Assembly (NCBI RefSeq): GCF_036417845.1
Contig: NC_089978.1
Coordinates: forward strand, 38,678,182 to 38,742,181
Length of the DNA stretch: 64,000 nt
From: Apteryx mantelli
Lineage: Eukaryota; Chordata; Aves; Apterygiformes; Apterygidae
Direction of reading: 5' to 3'
Shown here: piece by piece, positions 48,755 to 59,818 of the stretch
Layout of the letters: the number at the start of each line of letters is the position of its first letter
Numbering within the stretch: the first letter of the stretch is position 1
The notes under the pieces: model-generated
What the model saw: only the letters and a program-made list of their open reading frames with translations
What the model was told of the DNA's origin: nothing
Database searches by the model: none
Made by a program: the position numbers and the translations under genes

Positions 48755-50540
48755 GATGGGTATTTATTCCATGAATTTGTCTGGTTGCTTTTTGGACCCT
48801 TGGCATCTATAATGTCCTGTTCAATGAGCTCCACAACTTTGGCACATGTAAAAATATACTTCCGTTGGTTGAAACCTGCTACCTGATAATTTCATTGTCA
48901 GTCCCCAGTTCTTGCTTTAGGAGAAACAGTAAATAATTGTTTTCTATTAGTCTTCTTAGTGACATTCATGATTCACATACCTTTTCATATTTTCCCTTTG
49001 TTTTGTTTTTTCCAAGCTAAAAAATCTTAGTCTATTTAATCTCTTCTCTTACAAAAAACTTTTCATACCTTTAATCATCTTTCTGCCCTTTTCTTTATCT
49101 TTCTAGTTCTATTATACTCCTTAAAACATGGCATGAGCAGAACTGCATACAGAATTCTAGATACCAGCAAATATGAATTTAAACAGACTAATATTTTGTG
49201 CTTTAATCTCTAATTCTTTCCCTAAGATTTCTTCTTATTCTATCTGGTCTTTTAGCCCTTGACGAGCAATGAGCTGACATTTTCATTTAACTGTCCAGAA
49301 GAATGCTAAGTCCTCTTGGTGGTTATAACTATTTTAGAGTTGATAGCTTGTGTATATAGAGCTGGGATTTTTTTACACCATGTACTTTACCTTCATTTAT
49401 TGACACTGAATCTCCTGTACCATTTTATTGTTGTATTGTCAACAGCATGACATCCATGCTCTTCGCAATCCCTCTGTATTTACTGCTTGCATTTGCCATG
49501 TTACATTTGTTTGGTATGAAAGCTAATTTAAGTGATAGTGTTACACTCTGATTTCATATCTGGGCTCCATCTGGTCTGCTGATTTGTTACTGTTTATTTT
49601 AGCCTTTTTCTCTAAAACCGAGTCTATTAATCTTTCTGTTACAGACAGCTTTTCTGACTCATTTCCACCCCCAAAATAGCTCCAGCATGGAAATCTCCCT
49701 AGTCTCCTTCTTTGTAAATGCCAGTGCATTTGGGGCAGGGGAGAAGGGACTGCTTGTGACCTTATCTTCTTTCAGTGTTGCTTTATATGCTGATTTTTTA
49801 TCAGCTCACTGATTCTCTGACAGGCTTTTCTTTTTCTGGTTTTGTTGTAAAAGTTCTCCTCCTTTCTTATTATGTCATGAACAAATTGTTTTCAAAACCT
49901 TTTCCACCCTGTCCTACTATGTTTTAGCATTTTATTTGTTAGATTCCATGTGCTTTTCACTTCTTAATTTGTACATGACTCCCACTTTTCTAAGAGTATC
50001 TTTTTACTACTAATAGCCTCTTTTACTCTGCTGTTTCGCCATGCTGGCTATTTTTCTGCCCTTTAAAAGTGTTTTTGATAAGTGGTATACTGTTACTCTG
50101 AACTCCTAATATAGTAACTTTAAGCAGTTTGTCATGCTATCTGCAAGCATTTAGTCTTTTATCTGTCTTTTGCAATTTCCTTTTAAAAAGCTTTGTCATG
50201 TTCATGCAGTTCCCATTTTTGAACTTAAATGTTACTGTAGTCAATTTTTTTTTCCTTTTGTACAAAGACATTGAAATTGAGTGCTTTATGGCCAGCATTA
50301 AAAGGTAGCATGTAGATAATTATATTTTGAACATGGTCTGTTGAATGCTAAAAACTACAACAAGTAAGTGATGTTTTTCATCTCGTGAACTCTTCGACTA
50401 GTTGCTTTAAGTGCAATGTACTTCATCATTCCTATATAATTTGTATCTTGCCATTATTATTACAGCATTCCACTGGGTATTTTTTTTGCACTGCCTCTGT
50501 AAGATATCTGTTACGTCAGTTGCCTCACTTAGGACCAGCT
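48755..50540 (-). mobile_element. Long decayed CR1 LINE, antisense, internally deleted
   Basis: Read on the + strand, the segment follows the reverse complement of a common sauropsid CR1 in order. The first part is tttattccatgaatttgtct, then cttccgttggttgaaacctg, then aatcatctttctgcccttttc, then agcagaactgcatacagaat. It continues to the ccatctggtctgctgatttg block near 49566-49590, the tggaaatctccctagtctcc block near 49686, then the cttttactctgctgtttcgcc block near 50020 and the gttcccattt-ttgaacttaaatg block near 50210. Part of the reverse transcriptase region between about 49500 and 49530 is missing. The reading frame is destroyed, so this is an inactive fossil. The right-hand boundary is uncertain and could reach about 50900. 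Confidence 0.75.
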
Positions 50541-51026
50541 GCGGCAATGCACGTGTCTTATTTCTTCAGACTTAAAAATTGTACAGAGTCAAGCAAACGT
50601 TTGGTCTTGGTTTGGTTACCCATTTTTATGTGCCCTACTGATTGGGATTTGTTTGTTAGGGTTTTCTTTGCTATTCCCTTTCCAAATATGGTAAACTTCA
50701 GTTCTAAGGTTCCCCACTCCCCTATTTTTTTCTGTTAGAGAGTGCAGTTTTGTGACTTTAATCTAGATGACACATTATCTCAGACTATGTGCTTTTCTAT
50801 GCCTGTCATTTGTCCCATCTTTAATTTTAAAATCTCTCTTGTAACTATTTCAAATGTCACCAGGCTTTTTCATTTGCTGGCTTACATAGGTTAGATAGGT
50901 TTCATCCATTACAAAAATTCTTTAGTTATTAATTAATATATACCTTCCTCTTATCTAAGTCAATTTTCAGCCCAAAGAAGTATATAAACCTGAGTGTCCA
51001 AAGTCAGAAACTGGAAACTGAATCTC

Positions 51027-51056
51027 TGCAGAAATGTGATATTGCAGAAATGTGAT
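51027..51056. repeat. Short tandem duplication, 16-bp period
   Basis: TGCAGAAATGTGAT occurs at 51027-51040 and 51043-51056, identical. Confidence 0.8.
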
Positions 51057-51402
51057 GTCATCTTTAATTTTTTCTTAGGCCACAACAGAAAGACGGCAAA
51101 AATAAGTATTTATTCCAAATCAATCCTAGAGAAATCCATGCCTGTTTCATTTTCATTTTGAATTTTACCTTTCACTTGTGATTCCACTGACTCAAGTCTG
51201 CCTACTTGTAATGAATTTTTATAAAAATGAGATTCAGTATTTATACCTCTTACTGAAAGTTCAAGTAAAAATGTAATATTTGTTTTGTTTTGTTTTCTGG
51301 ATAAAACGTTATATTATTCGTCTTCAATAACAACAACCAATTTCCTATATCCATTTCTTTCTGTTGTTTTATTCTTATACTTCCTGGGATTTGGGGGAAG
51401 TA

Positions 51403-51444
51403 CACTACATGTACATAAGTACATGTACTTATGTACATGTAGTG
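51403..51444. repeat. Perfect 42-bp palindrome
   Basis: The 42 bases equal their own reverse complement with no spacer. The centre lies between 51423 and 51424, inside ACATGT, and each 21-base arm begins CACTACATGTACATAAGT. Symmetry stops abruptly on both sides (A at 51402 and at 51445). It could extrude as a cruciform. No known transposon terminus is recognised. Confidence 0.95.
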
Positions 51445-52845
51445 ATAATGTCAATTTTTGCTTGGTATATTAATAATGATATGTATCAAAACCAATATTT
51501 TAATGAGATTATTATTGTTCTTTGTTACACAATTTGCCAAATATGTATCTTAGGCCTCTTTGTTGCACTGTTATCATTTTGACTTTCCTTACCCTTGGCA
51601 AAATATTTTTAAACCTCTTTCACAAGTTATCATTGCAAAACTCCACTCAGGAGTATAAATATTGGTTATTATTACTACTTTTTCTCATTCTAGTGCATCT
51701 TTTAATGCCTTTGGTTTTGTTTACACAGGAGCAATCATGAAAATTTGTCCAAATTAGTGTTAAAGGTGGATTAGTTAAATCACTTTAAATCTCTTTATAG
51801 ATGTACTTATTCAGGATTAAAATACAGTTAATTTTGTTGAGCCAAAATAACTTTCAAAGTGAATGAGAGTAAACTGAATCAAGAGCATTTTAATTCCGAA
51901 TAAGAATATCCACATAGTTGTTTAATATGATTAAACAAATCTCTGCCCATTTAATTGATAAGGATTAATTTTTCAGATTGCTTCTCCCCTTTCCCCAACC
52001 CCCTGCCTCATACACACTTATTTTCCTTTCAAATAAGATGCATGCAATCTTAAAGTTACATACTCTGGTTTTTCACTGGTGCACTGTGGATTTTACCAAA
52101 GCAATACTTTAAGCTGCTAGTCCACTTTAGTCCACTGCTGCCTTATGGACTGCAGTGGGATCCATTCCAGTTGCTGTGGCTCCTAACTTAGCTGCTGTAG
52201 GTCCATGGAGTTTACTGCATCTTCATGACAAGCTCTGGTAAAGAGAGAGACAGAAAATGTGAAAGCAGCATGTTGGAAATATGTCAATATTCATAGTTGC
52301 TCAGATACTATCATTAACCCCCTCAAAGCTTCACTTTGTGCAAATAGGCCATAGTGTCTATAACTGCAGAAGCTGCCTGACCCTGAAACCAAGCACCACA
52401 ATCTGGCCACACACATCCTATTAACCTCTTTTACTCTGCAGCACAGAAAAGTCACGTGCTTTTATAATTACTGAGGTTCTGTTTCACAAAGAATTTTTAG
52501 GAAGATGCTGACTTGATTCAGTGGACCACAATGAAAAGGTAAAATCCAGGAAGAAAATTCCACTAAGCAGAATGATCACGTAGCCATGATTCCTGGCTAT
52601 TCTAACTTCTGAATCATCTCTAACAGCAGTTTGGCAGAACGCTAGCTGGCCCAGGCCAAAATTGTGCCACGTATTGTTCCTACCCCATAGACACTGTAGA
52701 CAGAGTAGTTTAACAGTATAGACAGTCCCATTCTATGGCATTTTACATTTACTAATACAGATGTAGCCAAGGAATCCATAAAGAGGAATCAATATTTTGA
52801 GTTCCACAAAGAATGTCATTCATAACTTCTTAGAAAGGGTAAGAG

Positions 52846-52866
52846 TCTCTCAGTTAATCTGAGAGA
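52846..52866. repeat. 8-bp inverted repeat, 5-nt loop
   Basis: TCTCTCAG and CTGAGAGA flank TTAAT. A small hairpin with no evident role. Confidence 0.6.
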
Positions 52867-55787
52867 TTTTATAGTTTTTCTCACTCAATTTCAATATATA
52901 TTTATTAAAAATTCTTCATCTAGAACCTTAAAAGCAAACTTCTTTTCATTTCTGCTGTAAAAAAGATGTTACAACAAAACCCAAAACTTGTGGAATATTT
53001 GACCCAGTGGTGTCCCTTTAATAGCTTGCTTGCTGAGTCAAATGAGCAATTCCTTCAATCCTATATTCAGGGTTGCCTTACTGAAAAGAACAAAACAGGT
53101 CTGAATGTAAAGCTATGGTACACTGCACTGTCAGGTTGAACAGCTCAAAGGTAGACAGGGATACCTGCAACGCTGCTCAGCTGAGCTTGAATTCCACCGT
53201 GCTGCATGCTGAGAATTAGCATTATATGCTTTATTCTCAGTGGTGATTGCCAACCATGTAACTCTTCAAGCATATCCTGCCATTTGTTTTATCCAGAAGA
53301 ACTGGCGTTGATTCCAAAATAGCTCTTCCAGCTATTTTGTGGGAATAGTGTGCGAGGACAGTGAATTTGGGGCAAATAAAAAATAAGAATTGATAGTAGT
53401 GTTATATGAAGGGAAATGAAATGGCTACTGTTCTCCTGTAAAAACACTTGAGGATGTTAAAATGTTAACATATTCTTTCTAGTTAAAAGACAAATGATAC
53501 AGCACATTCATTTTAGTAAGTACACTACGCTAAAGTCCGGACCTACCTGACCCTACACTGACTACATTTCCAGGTGCCTCTTATCACAATTTGTGAGAAC
53601 CAGCCCTAACCATTTAGACATCTATACATCCAAACTGTGTGCTCTGCTGCTTATTGGGACAAAATCCAGCATGGGACCCAACACCTCCTTTGAGTTCCTC
53701 CATTTCTCATTACAGTCCTTATCTTTCCATTAGAAGATAAATTAGGTGTACGGATAGGGAGCCAGAGGCAAGATCTGCATTTCAGTAGATCCACACTGTA
53801 CGGGTTGATGTAACCATGGAAGAGTTAAACAGGCTCTGCTTTCCAGCCCTTAGCTTACAGGCTCAGCAGGTTTTGTTTATTGCTGTTTAGCTTATGTTTT
53901 TGTTTACTTTCTTATTATTCTTGGCTTCAATTGCTTCCTCAGTGTTGGGAAATCTGACTCGAGCCCCTGTTTATTTCATGTGATGTGTCTTTTCCATCAA
54001 ATGACAGCCATCAACTGAGAACATTTTATCTCTAGTCTTGAGAGCTTCACACTCGCGAGAGTGGCCTAGAGGGACACAGCTGTCTCATTGTGCAGTGAAC
54101 AGAGAATTATTCTCAGATGCATCCTGCTCAGTAAAAGCCTTAAATATTATGACCAGGTTCTTGAATTGGCATTGAAAATAAATGGAGAGCCAGTGAAAAT
54201 ATGAATTGTTGATATGGTATCCTGTGGTGGCTTTTCCTTCTTAACAACTAATTTTCTTGTTCTCTTCATACTATGAATGTTTCCTCTACTCTGATTTCTA
54301 CATAAAGGTAACTACAATAGTATGAACAGGAAGTGATCCACACACTGATGATTGCTGTCAAATCCAGCTTAAAAAAAGACAATATTTTCAAGAAAGATTG
54401 AAGTAAAAACAAGTAATTTCTGCTTCTATATCTGCCTGTCTAATGAGATCTTGAGAATTTGTACTACCCAGCTAAGCATAAGGTACATGATTTTTGGAAA
54501 CAGAAGACATTCCAAAGATTTAGGTATTCAGAATATTCTTTTTCTCTGTCATCATCACTCACTCCTTTTGTTGGCTGAGCTTGAATCAGCTACTTTTTAT
54601 CCTTTAGTTTTTGTGACATCTTTGGGATGACATTACTTTAGAAGTCAGTTACCTCTACAGTCTTTGTGCATGCAGCAGGCATGCAACTTGTGGTTCCAAG
54701 TTGTGTGGGGTGACTCGTGTCCCCATTGTCTAGAATTCAGATCCCAGAAATTTCTTCCATGCCTGGGTTTCTTCAGCAATGAAAGTGGTTGGTGCACGCC
54801 AGGTGGAGCCTAGGAAGGCTAATTCCTGAGAAGGAATTAATGTGCTGATGACTGGAGGACCATAGTCCTAGAATAAAACAAGAAGAAAAGAAGGAAACCT
54901 TGAACATTAAAGAGAAGGATAAAAATGTGTCTGTGAGAAGTGTTTGCTCCTGAGGAGCACATGAACCATCACAGTGTCTTGGAGGCTAGAAAATTGCTTT
55001 CTGTCAAGGTGCAGACTGACAACAATTTTGGCTGATCTAAATCAGCATGGTTATGATTCTGTCAACATGGGACATTACTCTTTCTCCAGCTGTGGGTTTT
55101 CAAGGAGGGAGAGCTCATCAGATCCTGCAGCAAGCTAACTCAGGAAGGTAAAGTGACAAAAAACTATTCATTATTTGGGGTTGTTTTGGTTGGTTGGTTT
55201 GTTTGTTTGTTTTGTGTGGGGTAGAGAAAGGAGTTACTTTTTGTTCTTTTTAGCCACTTAAATCTACTCACCATAGAATTAAAGGAGGAGTAGCACAAAG
55301 GAAGAGGGTGGGAATACAGTCAGAGAGTGTGCCTAGCACTGCTGATCTAGATTAGTTTAATATATTGTGCAACCCCAGCCTAAGGACAGTAAAAGCTTGC
55401 TTCTGTCAGCATTAGGTCTTTTTTAATGACATTCACTAGCCTGAAAGGTCAAGAATCCACTTTGCAAAGCTTCTCGGCAAAACAAAAATGGCAGCAGCTT
55501 TTTTTCACTTCTGGGAAAAAATCTTATTTATAACCGAATGAAGAAGTGGACAGTTGCTTTAGCCTGATTTAGTTTAAACAGTTTTCTGGAATTAGACACA
55601 TCATGACATAGAATTTTTTATGTACATTTTCAGAGCTGCCACAAAAGAATGAAAGAAAAAAATAAAAAGGTCTTTACACATCTTTTACAAAGAGGGGTGT
55701 TATTTGAATGAGGGTTCTTATAGCTACACATAAGATACTGGATGATATTTCCAATTTTTTTTGCACTAAGTGTTCCTGCTATTTTAT

Positions 55788-55820
55788 TTTTTTATTTTGT
55801 TTTATTTTATTTTATTTATC
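55788..55820. repeat. (ATTTT)n simple repeat
   Basis: Several TTTTA pentamers with minor interruptions in intron 3. Confidence 0.75.
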
Positions 55821-58800
55821 TTTTTAATGTAAGCTACTGGTTTTGTATGCAGTATGAATGAATATGCATTGTAAGTATGCAAAAAACTTAGGGTTTGAGC
55901 AGAAGAATAGGTTTTCAAATTACTAAACCAGAATTACAGCAAGATAGAAACTATCATTACGTATAATATGAAACACCAAACTCTTAAACTGAACATATTT
56001 AAGTTGTATCATATTTTAAAGGAGGCATTTTAATTGTAAATAATGTTCAAAGAGAAGAGCATAAAAAGTGCTGCTATTATTTATTTTTTATTGTTTTATA
56101 TTTGTATTACAGTTCTAATCAGATTACAAGTCTCATTTTGCTAGTAACTACATAAACAAATGTGTACATTCATCATTCAGGACTGAGCAAATGGTGCAAA
56201 TTTCTTTTCAGTTTTTTATTTCTATTTAGAATAATGACTTCATGCCTTATCATCTTAAATTGGACAATTATAAAGAGGATATCAAAGAATAATAACTTTT
56301 TCTTGCAAAGCATAAATGGCTACTGTGAAGTGATTCCTTTCCCAACATAAAGTTCAGACTTGTGCTACAGACAAAGAAATTCAAAAGGACTTTAACTTTT
56401 GCTGAATACAGGATCCTAACATCTGTAGTAGTCAGATTTTGCAAACCTAATATAAGTGCAGATACAATGCACTTAGTCAAATATATTAGAAATTCCAGGG
56501 CACTAACATTAAGCTTTAAAATTATTTTTTAGCAATTAGTGTGGATAACAAAGGCACATATTCTACATTGCATGAGGTTACTTAACATCTCTGGTATCAG
56601 AGGAGATGTCATATGAAAGAATTATAAATGGAAACTCCGCACTCTGAGTAAGCTTCTGGTTCCGATAGGGGTGCAAGACTGAATTTCTTCCCCTTAGTAG
56701 AAGAAAAAGTCAAGCATGAGGACTGGCAGTACTTACATGTCCTTAAATTCTTCCCACATCTCCAGCTGATTGACATCTTCAACAAACTGCTAATGACCGA
56801 TTTCCTTTGTTTTAAATGAGCCTTACATTCTTAGGGGATCTGATATAGTTTGGTGGGAAATGGGAATTAAGTAGATTTAATTGCCTTTCCTCAGTTTTTT
56901 GTTTTTGTTTTTGTAATTTGGCCTTCAAAGGAACAGTAATCATTGTAATAAAGTTTCTCAGTAGTTTTCTCCCTTGATTCGAGTTCTAAATGCAGTACTG
57001 TGTTTTAGTTAGAATGAATCGGTATCAATCCTAGCTAGTCCGTGTGTGTGTTGCACCAGTTATTCATAAAATAAAAGGTTTTTTCATGCTGGCTTCCAGT
57101 GTTTTAAAGCAGTAATTTAGCAGCTGCCTTGGACAGGACTAGCAGCGTGTTGGAAATCAAAGGTGACTGGTTCTGTTTATGAGATGAGTTGGTACTGCAT
57201 TTTTATCAGCCTATTTGCTTTCCTTGTACTTTAATAGTTTTGGTCCCTGGGGCACAGAGCTGAAAAATATAGACTGTAACTATCATGCCAGATAAGCAAA
57301 ACAACTTAAGTGATGATACAAAATATATCACCTCTGATAGTGAACAAGTAGAGAGTGGCTTGTGTAAAACAAATCCTTATAGTCTGACTGTGCTGGGCTA
57401 TTCTCAACACAGTGATACCTGCTGAGGAGCTGTGTTATATTTAGTTGCATTATAATAGCATTTTTTTCAAGAAATGAATTACATATCTGTAGAGAATTGA
57501 TGGTTTTCAGGCAAAAATGGCTGTTAATATGCACTCACCATTTTATATTCTGTCACAAACATCTATATTGATGCCAGATACCAGCTAATCTGTGATGGTG
57601 AGAGAAGAAAAAAATATTGGCAAGACTGCTGGAAAGTGGGGAGCTGTTCATCAATGTGCCTATCATCATAAGTCCTTATTGTTTCAAAATGGATAGCACA
57701 TGATCTTTCACCAGTAAGAATGAGTAAAAAGTCAAAAGACCTGCTAAGCACAGAGCTATTCTACCTCCTTTCATGTCGGACATTCATATGGGCAGTAATT
57801 CACAGTATGAAATCTGAGATCAGTCTTTGATGAAGGCTTATTAGTAGCTTAGTTCCTGAATCCATATGTTGTCAACTTTCCACAAACATTTGTGCAATAT
57901 CTAATTTGCATGTGGTGGAGTATAGACAGTTGTGAACGTTACCTGTGCAACATGGTGGATGGTAGGCTGTGTAACGTTCAATCTGGAGCGGAGAATAAAT
58001 GCCACCTGCCTGTCTGCGTAACCTCTGGCTTCAGGAGGAGGATAGCTGTGGGTTGCATTTATCTGGTGGAGCACACTTAGCCACTGTGCTTTGGAGAGAA
58101 GGGAGTATGCCATTAACTGAGTTAAAACGAAATACAATATGTGGTATAAAGTTGTCACTGTGTTCTCTGTGACCTCATCCCTGCCAGGCAGCAGCTACTC
58201 AGTGTTATCTGGTGGGGTCTTCCTATTATGTATCATCTTTTACAATTCGTATCTGCTCAACAAATGACACATGATCTTTCATCTGCCTTTGCACCTCCAA
58301 TAAGCATAAAGTCGGGGGGGTGGGAAGGGTAGGAGGAAAAGGAGACTAACCTTTTCAGCTCGATTACAGAAAGAACAATTTGTGTTTGTAATTAGAGCTC
58401 AGCAGTGATCTCTGTTTATTTCACTGTTACTCAGCTCGGTGTAAACAGAACTCAATTTTGACAACTGTTTAGCTCACGGCACAGTTTTAAAGTATTAAAG
58501 GATAATGGAAGACTTATTAGATTAGCTTTTGCCATGATCTTTTAGTGTCCCAGATAATTATTATTTGTGATACAGCTGAATGGTTTAGGCTTGTATTATT
58601 ATTATGCATGCATTTCTGTATAATACTTTATGTACTGTTGATGGGCACTAAAATATGCATTAGGAAGTATACATTTAGTCAGATTGCACAGATATTAGTG
58701 GTATTTTCAAGTGCCTCAAATTGTTCTTTTTGTGAATTTCTTTCATTTCCATTATAACAGAATAAATGAGTTCTTAGATCCTGACTTGTCTTTTTAAAAC

Positions 58801-58849
58801 AAATCAGCTCAATCATCATCATCATTATTATTACTCTTAATCATTCTTA

Positions 58850-59290
58850 GTAACACTTGTGTGACTTCTACCACACTCCTCTGATCCAATCATTTACATT
58901 GCATTTCTCCCCCAGCATTTTACTTTTAACATTCCCTCCACTTCACACCCTTTTGGTGTTCTTGCATATTTTTTCTTGCACTATCACCTTTTTTTTTTCT
59001 TCCTTGTTTAGTATTTGAGATCATTCCTGCTAGTCACATACTTTCTTCACCTTTCTATTTGATTCTTCCTCTCACTGCCTCTTATTACCTTAATTATGGC
59101 ATGTTGCTTCTTTCTCTGATGTTATAATTAGCTTTTTTACCTTTTGATCACCTTTTTTTCCCTATTTTGCATAAAGCATGTCTTTTTAATCTTTTCTCCA
59201 CATTTCCCACTGTTCCCCTTTTTATTCTTTTTTTCCTAGCTAATGTCATTCTATTCGTTTGACTGCCTCTGACCCAGAAACATTGCTTCC
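58850..59290. other. Pyrimidine-biased intronic stretch
   Basis: Over about 440 bp the + strand is strongly enriched for C and T, with repeated ctttt, ttcttc and cacc blocks. The complement would be purine-rich. This composition also occurs in antisense LINE remnants, but no family landmarks are readable. Confidence 0.45.
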
Positions 59291-59681
59291 AATCTCATTT
59301 TCTATTTCTAGTAAGAATTTTGTATACTGTTTTGTCCTTGTTTACAGCTGTATAAATTTCTTGTTTTAAAAGTCTAACTTAGCAACTTTTTGGCAGTTCT
59401 CTATAGATTAGGGCAGTGCATTTGCAGGTGATTACATGAACATTTTGGACATAGTCTGGATTACTGGAATATGTGAGCAAGAAAAAAATTATCTGGAGTT
59501 TTCACATTTGAATAATTGTATTTTCTCTTAAGGTGATTTGGAAAAGGGAGCCTATGTCAGTGACTAAGTGGGTACATTTGGCAAAATATAGGTATTAATT
59601 CATGAGTGAAATACAGTTGTATTTTCATCTCAGTCTCTGAATAAACATTGGTGGGTCATGTTATGAAAGCACAAAAATTGC

Positions 59682-59736
59682 TTAGGGCAAAGAGAGTTCT
59701 GTCAATGTTAATGGCGCCAAATCCTTTTTGCCCTAA
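59682..59736. repeat. 10-bp inverted repeat, 35-nt spacer
   Basis: TTAGGGCAAA at 59682-59691 and TTTGCCCTAA at 59727-59736 are exact complements. It sits just before T-rich runs and a long G tract. Confidence 0.65.
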
Positions 59737-59799
59737 ACATCTTTTTTTTTTTCCAGATTTTTTTTTTTTTAATATACTCTTCAAAACAAGGAGTCCAAC

Positions 59800-59818
59800 G
59801 GGGGGGGGGGGGGGGGGG
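59800..59818. repeat. poly(G) run, 19 nt
   Basis: Nineteen consecutive G residues, immediately after two long T runs (about 59742-59771). Such a pure G tract is rare in AT-rich introns and its length is error-prone in any sequencing method. Confidence 0.9.

Noticed and set aside
49541..50738. Open frames of 62 (- strand) and 117 (+ strand) codons
   Set aside because: They lie wholly or largely inside the decayed CR1 element; the + strand one runs antisense to the element and neither keeps a reverse transcriptase motif.
51250..51582. Overlapping frames on both strands across the palindrome
   Set aside because: The palindrome gives the same peptide on both strands (MYISTCTYVHVV); this reflects symmetry, not coding.
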